A stretch of 64,000 nucleotides of DNA from Longispora sp040681875 (GTDB lineage: Bacteria > Actinomycetota > Actinomycetes > Mycobacteriales > Micromonosporaceae): the NCBI RefSeq assembly GCF_040681875.1, contig NZ_JBFAZP010000006.1:1-64000 (forward strand). Direction: 5' to 3'. Both the position numbers and the translations under genes were made by a program. Shown one piece after another: positions 19,816 to 29,145 of this stretch (positions are counted from its first letter, which is position 1; each line of letters begins with the position of its first letter). Below the pieces are notes generated by a model. The model was not told the origin of the DNA, searched no databases, and was given only the letters and a program-made list of their open reading frames with translations.

Positions 19816-20850
19816 TCAGAGCCAGTCCCGGCGCTTGAAGGCGAGGTACAGCAGTCCGGACACCACGGCGATCAGGGCCGTGGAGGTCCACACGCCCCAG
19901 CCGGTACCGTGTCCGGGATAGGGCAGGTTCTGGCCGTAGAAGCCGGTGATCGCGGTGGGCACGGCGATGATCGCGGCCCAGCTGGTCACCTTCTTCATGA
20001 TGAGGTTCATGCGGTTGGCCTGGACGGTCAGGTTCGTCTCGACCGTGGTGGCGACCAGGTCGCGCAACGACTCGGTCCACTCGGTGACGCGTAGGACATG
20101 GTCGTAGACGTCCTGGAAGTACGGGACCATGGCCTCGTCGATGGTGTGCAGATCCCTGCGCAGCAGGGTGTTGAGGACCTCGCGCATCGGCAGGACGACC
20201 CGGCGGAGCACAACGAGGTTCTTGCGCAGCTGGAACGACCGGCGGTGCACCTGTTCGATCTGGGCGCGCCGCTCGTCGAAGAGCAGGTCCTCCAACTGCT
20301 CGATGCCCTCGTCGAGCTGCGAGACGGCGTCGAAGTGCCCGTCCACGAGCAGGTCGAGCAGGCCGTGGAGCAGGAACGCGACCCCATGGACCGCGAGGTC
20401 GGGTGAGGCGTCCCACCGGGCGAGCAGCGGCCCGAGGTCGAACTGGTCGTCCTTGCGGACCGTGATCAACGCCTGGCCGGTGATGAACACCGCGACCTCC
20501 CCCACGTCGAGCCGGACACCCTTCGGGTCGAGGTGCACGGCGTAGGCGCTGAGGAACAGGTGCGTGGGGTACCGGTCGATCTTGGGCCGTTGGGCCTCGT
20601 CGAGGGCGTCCTCTACGGCCAACTCGTGCAGCCCGAACTCCTTGTCGAGCATCGCGAAGTCAGCCGGGGTCGGCCGGCACAGGTCCAACCACACCACCGA
20701 CGCCGGGTCCGCCAGGTGTCCGGTGATGTCGGCGACCGGAAAGTTCTCCGACAGGCAGACTCCTTCGCGGTACAACCGGGTACGTGCCCGCGGACAGTCC
20801 TCGGGACGGCGGTACGGGACGGCGGAGGCCGCCGGTGGCTCCATGGTCAT
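19816..20850 (-). CDS. CorA-family divalent cation channel
   Basis: A 344-residue protein with a long cytosolic alpha/beta and coiled domain (residues 1-280) and two C-terminal helices (about 285-305 and 318-338), the CorA topology. The motif after the first helix, normally YGMN, reads FYGQNLPYPGHG, so the methionine of the GMN selectivity signature is glutamine. The residues NLTVQANRMNLIMKKVTSWAAI before it match the family. It probably moves Mg2+ or another divalent ion, but the altered filter makes the substrate uncertain. It follows the flavodoxin-like gene by 14 bases and is likely cotranscribed with it. Confidence 0.87.
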   Translation of the reverse strand: MTMEPPAASAVPYRRPEDCPRARTRLYREGVCLSENFPVADITGHLADPASVVWLDLCRPTPADFAMLDKEFGLHELAVEDALDEAQRPKIDRYPTHLFLSAYAVHLDPKGVRLDVGEVAVFITGQALITVRKDDQFDLGPLLARWDASPDLAVHGVAFLLHGLLDLLVDGHFDAVSQLDEGIEQLEDLLFDERRAQIEQVHRRSFQLRKNLVVLRRVVLPMREVLNTLLRRDLHTIDEAMVPYFQDVYDHVLRVTEWTESLRDLVATTVETNLTVQANRMNLIMKKVTSWAAIIAVPTAITGFYGQNLPYPGHGTGWGVWTSTALIAVVSGLLYLAFKRRDWL

Positions 20851-20864
20851 GAGCCTCCCGCCGA

Positions 20865-21374
20865 CTAGCGGACCGCGTCGACGTCAGGACGCGCGGCCTC
20901 GGCGGCGATGCCGTAGGCGAACGCCGTCACCTGGGCGCGGTTGCGGAAGTCGCCAGCCATCGTCCTGGCCATCCGGCGAGCCAGGAACCCGGTGGTGTCC
21001 GGCGCCAGCCGGCCACCGAACGTGCTGTGCCCCCGAGCCGAGATCCGTTCGGCGATCCGCGCGACCTGGGGCACCGGCGCGATCACCGCGCCCTCGGCCG
21101 AGCGGTCCAACGGGCCGGTACTGAACAGCCACACCGGCCTGGCCAGCAACGCCGTGCGGTGCCGGCGGGCGAAACGGCGCGCCTGGCGCTGCCAGCGGTG
21201 CGCGTAGAGCGCGCCACCCAGCACCACCAGGTCGTAGTGGGAGACGTCCTCGACCGTGGCGGCGTCGGACACGTCGACCCGTATGCCGCGCTCGCGTAGC
21301 GTTTCACCGATCCAGTCGGCGATGTCGGCGGTGGATCCGTGGCTGGAACCGTAGGCAACCAGCGCGTAGGTCAT
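20865..21374 (-). CDS. flavodoxin-like protein (protoporphyrinogen-oxidase type)
   Basis: A 169-residue flavodoxin-fold protein. The N-terminal FMN phosphate loop is YGSSHGSTADIADWIG, followed by DLVVLGGALYAHRWQ and WLFSTGPLD, the pattern of HemG-like flavodoxins. The ATG at 21374 has GAAAGAGGTG about six bases upstream; longer readings through 21944 lack support. It probably binds FMN and transfers electrons, with unknown partner. It is the first gene of a leftward unit with the CorA-like gene, preceded by a gene-free stretch with a DevR-like site. Confidence 0.85.
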   Translation of the reverse strand: MTYALVAYGSSHGSTADIADWIGETLRERGIRVDVSDAATVEDVSHYDLVVLGGALYAHRWQRQARRFARRHRTALLARPVWLFSTGPLDRSAEGAVIAPVPQVARIAERISARGHSTFGGRLAPDTTGFLARRMARTMAGDFRNRAQVTAFAYGIAAEAARPDVDAVR

Positions 21375-22004
21375 GTCGGCACCTCTTTCCTGTCGTCCTG
21401 AGCCTGGTTTGCGCCACCCGGCGAGCCCGGGGCCAACAGGCCCCTCATGGCGCCCTCCCCGGACGTCGTTCACCGGCTTCCACCGGACAGAACCGGCCGA
21501 CGCGGGAGGGCGGGTGGCGGGTACTCCGTTCGTCTCGCTTCCCGGTCCCAGCCTGCGCCCCCTGCGCCGACACCGGCAGTGCCCAGTGACCCGTCGACGA
21601 GGGTCCACTCCGCCCGCGACAACGGGGTCTTTCGGCCCTGTTCCCCGGTGTCGGAGCCGGTGTTTCCGGGGGTGCGCCCGCCGACGGTGAACCCGGGCCA
21701 TGATCTGGGGGTGTCGCTGGGCCGGTGGCATCGGTAGAACGCCGATAGGGCCAGGACCACCGGCTGGGCTGGTAGGCCTGTCGCAACGTGGATGCCGGCG
21801 ACTGGTGCCCGCACCGGTCAGCGACGACTCCCTCTCGGGAGTGCTCGTGGTGACCTCAACGAGGCCAGGTCCCCACAGACGCCAACCCACACATGAACAT
21901 TGACATACCGCGATGGACTTGTCGGCGAACAACGTTCGCAACAAGCCTACTAGGACCCCGGGGCGGCCCGGCGAACTATCAAAAGGCGGCCTGACCAGAC
22001 ACGG
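21375..22004. other. 630-base intergenic region between metH and the flavodoxin-like gene
   Basis: No open frame here has convincing coding character. The one recognisable element is the DevR-like site at 21625-21638. The part nearest metH is AT-richer (21860-21960). Nothing else was identified. Confidence 0.5.
21625..21638 (-). promoter_or_regulatory. DevR-like box upstream of the flavodoxin-like gene
   Basis: GGGTCTTTCGGCCC, a close match to the other island sites. It is 250 bases upstream of the flavodoxin-like start, which is farther than the other boxes and implies a long leader or a distal site. Confidence 0.5.
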
Positions 22005-25000
22005 CTACTTGGCGTTGAAGTAGTTCGCCTCCGGGTGGAACGTGATCAACGCGTCGGTCGACTGCTCCGGCACCAGCTGGAACTCCTCCGACAACTCGAC
22101 CCCGATCCGATCCGCCCCCAACAGCTCCACGACCTTCGCCCGGTCCTCCAGATCGGGACACGCCGGATACCCGAACGCGTACCGGCAGCCCTGGTAGTCC
22201 ACGTTGAACAGCCCGTCCAGCGACGCCGGGTCGGCCTCCACCACGGAACCGCCGCCGGGCAGGGTCACCTCGGAGCGGATCCGGCGGTGCCAGTACTCGG
22301 CGAGGGACTCGGTGAGCTGCACGGACAGGCCGTGGACCTCGAGGTAGTCGCGGTAGGCGTTGGCGGCGAAGAGCTTGTTGGCGTACTCGCTGACCGGGTT
22401 GCCCACGGTCACCAGCTGCATGGCCACGACGTCCAGCTCGCCGGAGCCGCGCGGCCGGTAGAAGTCGGCGAGGCACAGGCGGCGGTCGCGGCGCTGGCGG
22501 GGGAAGGTGAAGCGGGCCCGTTCGCTGTGGCCGTTCTCGTCGAGGACGACGAGGGTGTTGTCCTCGGAGTACGCCGGGAAGTAGCCGTAGACGACCGCGG
22601 ACTCGAGGACCTGGTCGGCGGTGAGCCGGTCCAGCCAGTACCGCAGCCGGGGTCGGCCCTCGGTTTCGACCAGCTCCTCGTAGGACGGGCCCTCGCCGCC
22701 GCGCGCGGCCTTGAGGCCCCACTGGCCGAGGAAGGTGGCCCGCTCGTCGAGCAGCGCGGCGTAGTCGGCCAGCGGGATGCCCTTGATGACCCGGGAGCCG
22801 AAGAACGGCGGGGTGACGACCGGGGAGTCGACGGCCACGTCGGAGCGGGTGGTGTCGTCGAGTGCCGGCTCGGCCTCGCGGACGATGGCGCGGTGCCGTT
22901 CGCGGCGGGCCTTGCGCTCGGCCGTCTTGGCGAGCTGTTCGGCGGTGAGGACGGGGGCGCCGCCGCGCTTGGCGGTCATGACGCGGTCCATCAGGGACAG
23001 GCCCTCGAAGGCGTCGCGGGCGTAGTAGACCTCGCCGCCGTCGTACATGTCGCGGAGGTCGTCCTCGACGAACGACCTGGTCAGGGCCGCGCCGCCGAGC
23101 ATGACGGGCCAGCGGGAGGCCATGCCGCGCTGGAGCATCTCGGCCAGGTTGTCCTTCATGATGACGGTGCTCTTGACGAGCAGGCCGGACATGCCGATGC
23201 AGTCGGCGTTGTGCTCGGCGGCGGCGTCGAGGATCGCGTTGATCGGCTGCTTGATGCCGATGTTGACGACCGTGTAGCCGTTGTTGGACAGGATGATGTC
23301 GACCAGGTTCTTGCCGATGTCGTGCACGTCGCCCTTGACCGTGGCCAGCACGATGGTGCCCTTGTCGGTGGTGTCGGCCTTGTCCATGTGCGGTTCGAGG
23401 TACGCGACGGCGGTCTTCATGACCTCGGCGGACTGGAGCACGAACGGCAGCTGCATCTGGCCGGAGCCGAACAGGTCGCCGACCGTCTTCATGCCCTCCA
23501 GCAGCGTGTCGTTGATGATCGTGATCGCGGTGCGGGTCCGCAGGGCCGCGTCCAGGTCGGCCTCCAGGCCGTTGCGTTCGCCGTCGATGATCCGGCGCTG
23601 GAGGCGCTCGTCGAGCGGGAGGGCGGCCAGTTCCTCGGCGCGCGAGGCCCGGGCGGAGGCGGCGTCGACCCCGTCGAACAGGTCGAGGAGCTTGGACAGC
23701 GGGTCGTAGTCGACGCTGCCGTCGGCGTGGTACGTCCGCTTGTCGTAGACCAGGTCGAGGGCGACGGAGCGCTGCTCGTCGGGGATCTTCGACATGGGCA
23801 GGATCTTGCTGGCGTGCACGATGGCGCTGGTCAGGCCGGCCTCGACGCACTCGTGCAGGAACACCGAGTTGAGCACCTGGCGGGCGGCCGGGTTCAGGCC
23901 GAAGGACACGTTCGACAGGCCGAGGGTGAAGTTGATCCCCGGGTACAGCGCCGTGATCCGCCGGATCGCCTCGATCGTCTCGATCGCGTCGCGCCGGGTC
24001 TCCTCCTGGCCGGTGGACACGGGGAACACCAGGCAGTCGACCATGATGTCCTGGATCCGCATCCCCCACTTGCCGGTCAGGTCCTCGATCAGGCGGGTGG
24101 CGACCCGGACCTTCCACTCGGCGGTCCGGGCCTGGCCCTCCTCGTCGATGGTCAGCGCCACGACGGCGGCCCCGTGCTCCTTGACCAGGTGCATCATCCG
24201 GGTGTACCGCGACTCCGGCCCCTCGCCGTCCTCGTAGTTGACCGAGTTGACGATGCACCGGCCGCCCAGCCGTTCGAGGCCCGCCTCGATCACCGGCGGC
24301 TCGGTGGAGTCCAGCATGATCGGCAGGGTGGAGGCGGTGGCGAACCGGCCGGCGAGTTCGCCCATGTCCCCGGCGCCGTCGCGGCCCACGTAGTCGACGT
24401 TCAGGTCGAGCATGTGCGAGCCGGACCGGATCTGGTCGCGGGCGGTCTCGACGCACTTCTGCCAGTCCCCGGCGAGCATGGCCTCGCGGAACGCCTTCGA
24501 GCCGTTGGCGTTGGTGCGCTCGCCGACCATCAGGACGCCGGCGTCCTGGACGAACGGCACGTGGTGGTACACCGACGACACGCCCGCGTCGATGACCGGG
24601 GTGCGCGCGGCGGGCGTGAGGCCCCGGACCGCGTCGGCCGTCTGCCGGATGTGCTCGGGGGTGGTGCCGCAGCAGCCGCCGACCAGGCCCACGCCGTACT
24701 CCACGACGAAGCGCTTGAGGGCCTCGGCCAGCTCGGCCGGCCCGAGCGGGTAGACGGCGCCGCGCGGGCCCAGCTCCGGCAGGCCGGCGTTCGGCATGAC
24801 CGACAGGCCGACCGTGGCGTGCTGGGACAGGTAGCGCAGGTGCTCGCTCATCTCGGCGGGGCCGGTGGCGCAGTTCAGCCCGATGTAGTCGATCCCGAGG
24901 GGCTCCAGGGCGGTCAGTGCGGCGCCGATCTCGGACCCGATCAGCATCGTGCCCGTGGTCTCGACCGTCACGTGACAGATCAGGGCGACCCGCTGGCCGG

Positions 25001-25538
25001 TGGCGGCCATGGCCCGCTTCGCGCCGACGATCGCGGCCTTGGTCTGGAGCAGGTCCTGGCAGGTCTCCACCAGGATGCCGTCGACGCCGCCGTGGATCAG
25101 GCCCTCGCAGCACTGCTGGTAGTAGTCGCGGAGCAGCGCGTACGGGGCGTGCCCGAGGGTCGGCAGCTTCGTACCGGGGCCGACCGAGCCGAGCACGTAG
25201 CGCGGCTGCTCGGGGGTCGACCAGTGGTCGGCGGACTGCCGCGCGATCCGGGCGCCGGACTCCGCCAGCTCGTACGACCTGTCGACAATGCCGTATTCGC
25301 CGAGATTGCCATAGTTCGCACCGAAGGTATTTGTCTCGACGCAGTCGGCGCCGGCCGCGAAGTACGCGTCGTGGATCTCGCGGACCACCTCGGGCCGGGT
25401 GACGTTCAGGATCTCGTTACAGCCCTCGTGACCCTGGAAATCCTCCAGCGGGAGGTCGTATTCCTGCAGCATGGTGCCCATGGCGCCGTCGCAGACCAGG
25501 ACCCGCGAACCCAGTGCCGAGAGAAGTGAGTCAGTCAC
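22005..25538 (-). CDS. metH: cobalamin-dependent methionine synthase
   Basis: A 1177-residue full-length MetH, starting at GTG 25538. It transfers methyl from methyltetrahydrofolate through methylcobalamin to homocysteine. The homocysteine domain (about 1-320) has zinc cysteines in GLNCATGP near 222 and GGCCGTTP near 288. The pterin domain runs about 335-600. The cobalamin domain has the lower-ligand motif DVHDIGKN near 736 followed by NNGYTVVNIGIKQP. The C-terminal AdoMet reactivation domain ends PEANYFNAK. It stands alone and divergent from the PAC2 gene with an 85-base gap. No cobalamin riboswitch is visible in front of it. Confidence 0.97.
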   Translation of the reverse strand: MTDSLLSALGSRVLVCDGAMGTMLQEYDLPLEDFQGHEGCNEILNVTRPEVVREIHDAYFAAGADCVETNTFGANYGNLGEYGIVDRSYELAESGARIARQSADHWSTPEQPRYVLGSVGPGTKLPTLGHAPYALLRDYYQQCCEGLIHGGVDGILVETCQDLLQTKAAIVGAKRAMAATGQRVALICHVTVETTGTMLIGSEIGAALTALEPLGIDYIGLNCATGPAEMSEHLRYLSQHATVGLSVMPNAGLPELGPRGAVYPLGPAELAEALKRFVVEYGVGLVGGCCGTTPEHIRQTADAVRGLTPAARTPVIDAGVSSVYHHVPFVQDAGVLMVGERTNANGSKAFREAMLAGDWQKCVETARDQIRSGSHMLDLNVDYVGRDGAGDMGELAGRFATASTLPIMLDSTEPPVIEAGLERLGGRCIVNSVNYEDGEGPESRYTRMMHLVKEHGAAVVALTIDEEGQARTAEWKVRVATRLIEDLTGKWGMRIQDIMVDCLVFPVSTGQEETRRDAIETIEAIRRITALYPGINFTLGLSNVSFGLNPAARQVLNSVFLHECVEAGLTSAIVHASKILPMSKIPDEQRSVALDLVYDKRTYHADGSVDYDPLSKLLDLFDGVDAASARASRAEELAALPLDERLQRRIIDGERNGLEADLDAALRTRTAITIINDTLLEGMKTVGDLFGSGQMQLPFVLQSAEVMKTAVAYLEPHMDKADTTDKGTIVLATVKGDVHDIGKNLVDIILSNNGYTVVNIGIKQPINAILDAAAEHNADCIGMSGLLVKSTVIMKDNLAEMLQRGMASRWPVMLGGAALTRSFVEDDLRDMYDGGEVYYARDAFEGLSLMDRVMTAKRGGAPVLTAEQLAKTAERKARRERHRAIVREAEPALDDTTRSDVAVDSPVVTPPFFGSRVIKGIPLADYAALLDERATFLGQWGLKAARGGEGPSYEELVETEGRPRLRYWLDRLTADQVLESAVVYGYFPAYSEDNTLVVLDENGHSERARFTFPRQRRDRRLCLADFYRPRGSGELDVVAMQLVTVGNPVSEYANKLFAANAYRDYLEVHGLSVQLTESLAEYWHRRIRSEVTLPGGGSVVEADPASLDGLFNVDYQGCRYAFGYPACPDLEDRAKVVELLGADRIGVELSEEFQLVPEQSTDALITFHPEANYFNAK

Positions 25539-25623
25539 CTGTCCAGGTTAGTGGAGCGGAATAGTTCGGCGCCTCACGGACCTGCGTGACTTCGAGCCCA
25601 CCCGGGCGACGTAGTCTGACCAG

Positions 25624-26478
25624 GTGACCGAATTCGACGGCCTGCCGGTGCTCCGCTCGCCCATCGCCATCGCCGCCTTCGAGGGGTGGAACGACGCGGC
25701 GGATTCCGCGACCGCGGCCATCGAACACCTCGACGCCGTGTGGGACGCGCGACCCATCGCGGCCGTGGACCCCGACGACTACTACGACTTCCAGGTCACC
25801 CGGCCCGTCATCTCCCTCGTCGAGGGCGAGGCCCGGCGGATCGACTGGCCGACCACCCAGTTCCTGGTGGCCACGCCGCCGGAGCTGGAGCGCGACATCG
25901 TGCTGATCCGGGGCATCGAGCCGAACATGCGGTGGAAGGCCTTCTCCGAGGACGTCCTGGAGATGTGCCACAGCCTCGGCGTCGAGCGGATCGTGCTGCT
26001 CGGGGCCCTGCTCGCCGACGTGCCGTACACCCGGCCGCTGCCCGTGTCGGGCACGTCCACCAACCCGGCCGAGACCGAGCGCCTGGGCCTGGTCGGCGCC
26101 CGCTACGAGGGCCCCACCGGCATCGTCGGCGTCCTGCACGAGGCGGCCACCCGCGCCGAGCTCAACGTCGTGTCCTTCTGGGCGCACGTCCCGCACTACG
26201 CCTCCAACCCGCCGTGCCCGAAGGCGACGCTGGCCCTGCTGCACCACATCGAGGAGCTCCTCGACCTGCCCGTGCCCCTGGCCGGGCTGTCGGAGGAGGC
26301 CACCGAGTGGGAGCGGCGGATCACGGCCCTGGCCGAGGAGGACAGCGAGCTGGGCGACTACGTCCGGCAGCTGGAGCAGCGCGAGGGTGACGCGGGGCTG
26401 CGGCCGCTGTCCGGCGACGAGATCGCCAAGGAGTTCGAGAAGTACCTGCGCCGTCGCGGCGGCCCGACCCAGGCATAA
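25624..26478 (+). CDS. PAC2-family protein
   Basis: A 284-residue PAC2 (proteasome assembly chaperone 2-like) protein starting at GTG 25624. Family features are AIAAFEGWNDAADSATAA at the N-terminus, FLVATPPELERDIVLIRGIEPNMRW, GALLADVPYTRP and a helical C-terminus. PAC2 proteins are conserved across proteasome-bearing actinobacteria and fold like purine-nucleoside-phosphorylase-type proteins; the bacterial role is not established. It is divergent from metH. Confidence 0.9.
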   Translation: MTEFDGLPVLRSPIAIAAFEGWNDAADSATAAIEHLDAVWDARPIAAVDPDDYYDFQVTRPVISLVEGEARRIDWPTTQFLVATPPELERDIVLIRGIEPNMRWKAFSEDVLEMCHSLGVERIVLLGALLADVPYTRPLPVSGTSTNPAETERLGLVGARYEGPTGIVGVLHEAATRAELNVVSFWAHVPHYASNPPCPKATLALLHHIEELLDLPVPLAGLSEEATEWERRITALAEEDSELGDYVRQLEQREGDAGLRPLSGDEIAKEFEKYLRRRGGPTQA

Positions 26479-26599
26479 CCCCTTCGACGGGTACGGGGAA
26501 CCGGCGCGCCGCCCACACCGTGGCCCGGCCTGCCGGCGGCGAGCGGGCCTGCCCTTCCGGCCGGGTCGACCGTCCCCGAGCCCTCGGCGGGGGTGCCCG

Positions 26600-27580
26600 T
26601 CAGAACACCGACCACCCGGTCAGCGTCGTGAACGCGTCGAGCGCCGCCAACCCCGCCACGGAGTTCCCGCTCGCGTCGAGCCCCGGCCCCCACACGGCCA
26701 GCGCGCACCGGTTCGGCACCACGGCCAGGACCGCCCCGCCGACGCCGCTCTTCGCGGGCAGCCCGACCCGGTAGGCGACCTCGCCGGCCGAGTCGTACGT
26801 GCCGCAGGTCAGCATCGTCGCGTTCAGCCGTTTGGCGTCGCTGCGGGACAGCAGGCGCGTCCCGTCGGCGGCCGTACCGTGCCGGGCCAGGAACCGCCCC
26901 GCCAGCGCCAGTTCCTCGCACGTCATGACCAGGGAACACTGCCAGGTGTAGTGCTCCAGGACGTCGGCGACCGGGTTCTCCAGGTTGCCGTAGCTGGCGA
27001 GCAGGTGCGCGAGGGCGGCGTTGCGGTGCCCGTGCTCGGCCTCCGAGGCGGCCACCTTCAGGTCGAAGTCGATGCTCGGCCCGACGCCGGCCAGCCCCGA
27101 GCCGGCCGCCGGGCCCCCGGTACCCGTCGGGTCCGTGCCCGTGGAGCCCTCGGCCCGCAGGAAGTCCCGCACCGCGCCCCGGGCGTCCCCCGTCAACGTC
27201 AGCAGCCGGTCGGTCACGACCAGCGCCCCGGCGTTGACGAACGGGTTGCGCGGGATCCCCCGGTCCTGTTCCAGCTGCAACAGCGAGTTGAACGGGTTGC
27301 CGGACGGCTCCCGGCTCACCCGCCGCCAGATCTTCTCCCCGTCCTCCCGGAGCACGAGGGCCAGGCTGAACACCTTGGTCACGCTCTGCACGGACAGCGG
27401 GACCTGCCAGTCCCCGGTCCCGTACACCGCGCCGTCGACGGTGGCCACCGCCATCCCGAACCGGCCGGGGTCCACGGCGGCGAGCGCCGGGATGTAGTCG
27501 GCGACCAGGCCACCGCCGATCTCGCCGGCGACCTGCGCGCGGACCTGCTCCAGGATCTGCGGATACTCCATGTCGGTCAT
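26600..27580 (-). CDS. glsA: glutaminase
   Basis: A 326-residue serine-dependent beta-lactamase-like glutaminase that hydrolyses L-glutamine to glutamate and ammonia. The catalytic Ser-x-x-Lys appears in PLSVQSVTKVFSLAL. Other family motifs are EPSGNPFNSLLQLE, NPFVNAGALVV, a tyrosine-bearing YGNLENPV and VGLPAKSGVGGAVLAVVPN. The ATG at 27580 is chosen because GGTGGGGAC lies upstream. A glycine- and proline-rich insertion near residues 165-185 (TGTDPTGTGGPAAGSG) is unusual for the family and is probably a surface loop. Confidence 0.93.
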   Translation of the reverse strand: MTDMEYPQILEQVRAQVAGEIGGGLVADYIPALAAVDPGRFGMAVATVDGAVYGTGDWQVPLSVQSVTKVFSLALVLREDGEKIWRRVSREPSGNPFNSLLQLEQDRGIPRNPFVNAGALVVTDRLLTLTGDARGAVRDFLRAEGSTGTDPTGTGGPAAGSGLAGVGPSIDFDLKVAASEAEHGHRNAALAHLLASYGNLENPVADVLEHYTWQCSLVMTCEELALAGRFLARHGTAADGTRLLSRSDAKRLNATMLTCGTYDSAGEVAYRVGLPAKSGVGGAVLAVVPNRCALAVWGPGLDASGNSVAGLAALDAFTTLTGWSVF

Positions 27581-27963
27581 TGTGTCCCCACCGTGGGCGG
27601 CGAGGGGACGGGTCGGGACCCGTCCCCTCCTCCCACCCCCCTCAGAGTGGTACTGCGCGCCACCCACCCGTGGCGTACGCCGACCACGGTGTCCCGGTCG
27701 GACAGCACACTGCGGAACGTCACCTGACCGACCCCTGACAGCGGAGTGAACGTCCAGCCCACGGGCCGGGACCCGCACCGCCCGCGAGGCCCGGCCCGGC
27801 CCGCCGCGGACCTGACGTCCCCGGCGCGGTGGAGGTCACGCCGAGGGTCGGCGGTACGGCCACGCTATGACCCTCGGCCGACCCACCGATAGGGAGAAAT
27901 CCCTTGCGCCGTGGCATCGGTCACACATCTGTGGCATCCTAGGAACCTGCGAGGGAGGCGCCC
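27581..27963. other. intergenic region with divergent promoters for glsA and a GntR gene
   Basis: A 383-base divergent gap. Near the GntR start lie the repeats described at 27911-27944. The glsA side is very GC-rich and shows no clear promoter or hairpin. No gene was found here. Confidence 0.5.
27911..27944 (+). promoter_or_regulatory. candidate GntR operator/promoter
   Basis: Two exact copies of GTGGCATC (27911-27918 and 27931-27938) are spaced 20 bases apart, about two helical turns. The second runs into the palindrome TCCTAGGA (27937-27944). This sits just before the ribosome site GAGGGAGG and the GTG start at 27964, where an autorepressor would bind. Confidence 0.45.
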
Positions 27964-28755
27964 GTGTCCGTCAACCCCGGGGCCGCCGAGTGGCCCCACC
28001 GCCAGATCGCCGACCAGATCCGTGCCAAGATCCAGCACGGCGACTGGGGCCCCGGCGAGAAGTTGCCGTCCATCCCCGACATCGGCCAGATCTACGGCGT
28101 GGCGAAACAGACCGCCCAGCGCGCGATCGACCAGCTCCGGATCGAGGGGCTGCTGATCACCCGGCCGGGCTCGGGCACCTACGTCCGGGGCGTGCGCCGC
28201 AAGCTGGCCCGCCTGGCCCGGGGGCGCTACGGCAGCACCCGGGGCTACCACTCCGACCCCAACGGGCACTACCGCCAGCAGGTCACCCTGGTCGGCCGGT
28301 CGGCCGCCCCGCACGAGGTGGCCAGCGCGTTCGGGCTGCCCGACGGCGCGGAGCTGCTGGTCCGGCGGTCCCTGGTCACGAGCCAGGACCAGGTCGTGGA
28401 GGTCAGCGCGAGCTGGCTGCGGCCGGCCGAGGTCACGGGCAGTCCGCTGGACGGGCTGACGCCGCTGACCCGGCCGCTCTACCAGGAGGTGGAGGAGGCC
28501 AGCGGCCGGCGCTACGTCTACGCGACCGACCAGCTCAGCGCCCGGCTGCCCACCCGCGAGGAGGCCGAGACGCTCCAGATCCGGGCCGACACCCCCGTGC
28601 TGACCCTGCTGCACACCGCGTTCGACGGCGACCGGCGCACCATCGAGGTCACCCAGTCGACCTGGCCGGGCCCGACGACGCTGCTGACCGACGACTACAA
28701 GGTGCCGGGCCCGCGCGCCCAACTCCCGGACGGCCCCGACGTCTTCCTGGCCTGA
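27964..28755 (+). CDS. GntR/HutC-family transcriptional regulator
   Basis: A 263-residue regulator. The N-terminal winged helix (about 12-75) has QIADQIRAKIQHGDWGPGEK and TAQRAIDQLRIEGLLITRPG with the GSGTYV wing. A UTRA ligand-binding domain (about 95-255) has ELLVRRSLVTSQDQVVEVS and RADTPVLTLLHTAFDGDRR. HutC-type regulators usually repress until a small metabolite binds the UTRA domain; the ligand is unknown. GTG 27964 is chosen because GAGGGAGG is spaced properly. It is divergent from glsA, a possible target along with itself. Confidence 0.92.
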   Translation: MSVNPGAAEWPHRQIADQIRAKIQHGDWGPGEKLPSIPDIGQIYGVAKQTAQRAIDQLRIEGLLITRPGSGTYVRGVRRKLARLARGRYGSTRGYHSDPNGHYRQQVTLVGRSAAPHEVASAFGLPDGAELLVRRSLVTSQDQVVEVSASWLRPAEVTGSPLDGLTPLTRPLYQEVEEASGRRYVYATDQLSARLPTREEAETLQIRADTPVLTLLHTAFDGDRRTIEVTQSTWPGPTTLLTDDYKVPGPRAQLPDGPDVFLA

Positions 28756-29145
28756 CCCCCAGTTCAACCCCTCCAAACCGCATATGGCTACGAGTGGGGC
28801 GGCGACCACCGCGCATCGGCACCTCCCCCACATCTCCGTCCCCGGTCCCCGACCGGGCAGGCGCCCGCGCGCGGACCGGCACAGGTCGGCACCCCGGCGC
28901 GGTCCCGCGCGACGGAAGGGCTGTGCCCCGGACCGGCGAGCCCGGGGCATGGTCCGTCCTCACGGCGGGACTCCGGGGCGGACCGGCGCGGGTCAGCACC
29001 CGCGGACCCGCCTGTGCCCCGGGGTGGCCCGCGTGGGGCGTGGTGCCGGCGTCGCGGAAGGCGGCGGGGATCCGTACCCAGATGAGGGGGTTGATCTGGG
29101 GTTAAACCGGTGGCCCGGCCCAAACGCGCGGACGAGAATCCGGCC
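28756..29145. other. intergenic region before the MFS gene
   Basis: About 390 very GC-rich bases between GntR and MFS genes. Open frames exist on both strands but are arginine/proline-rich artefacts. No hairpin or operator was recognised. Confidence 0.45.

Noticed and set aside
22035..25529. A 1164-codon open frame on the plus strand through metH
   Set aside because: It lies entirely antisense to metH, whose motifs are intact. Long antisense frames are expected at this GC content.
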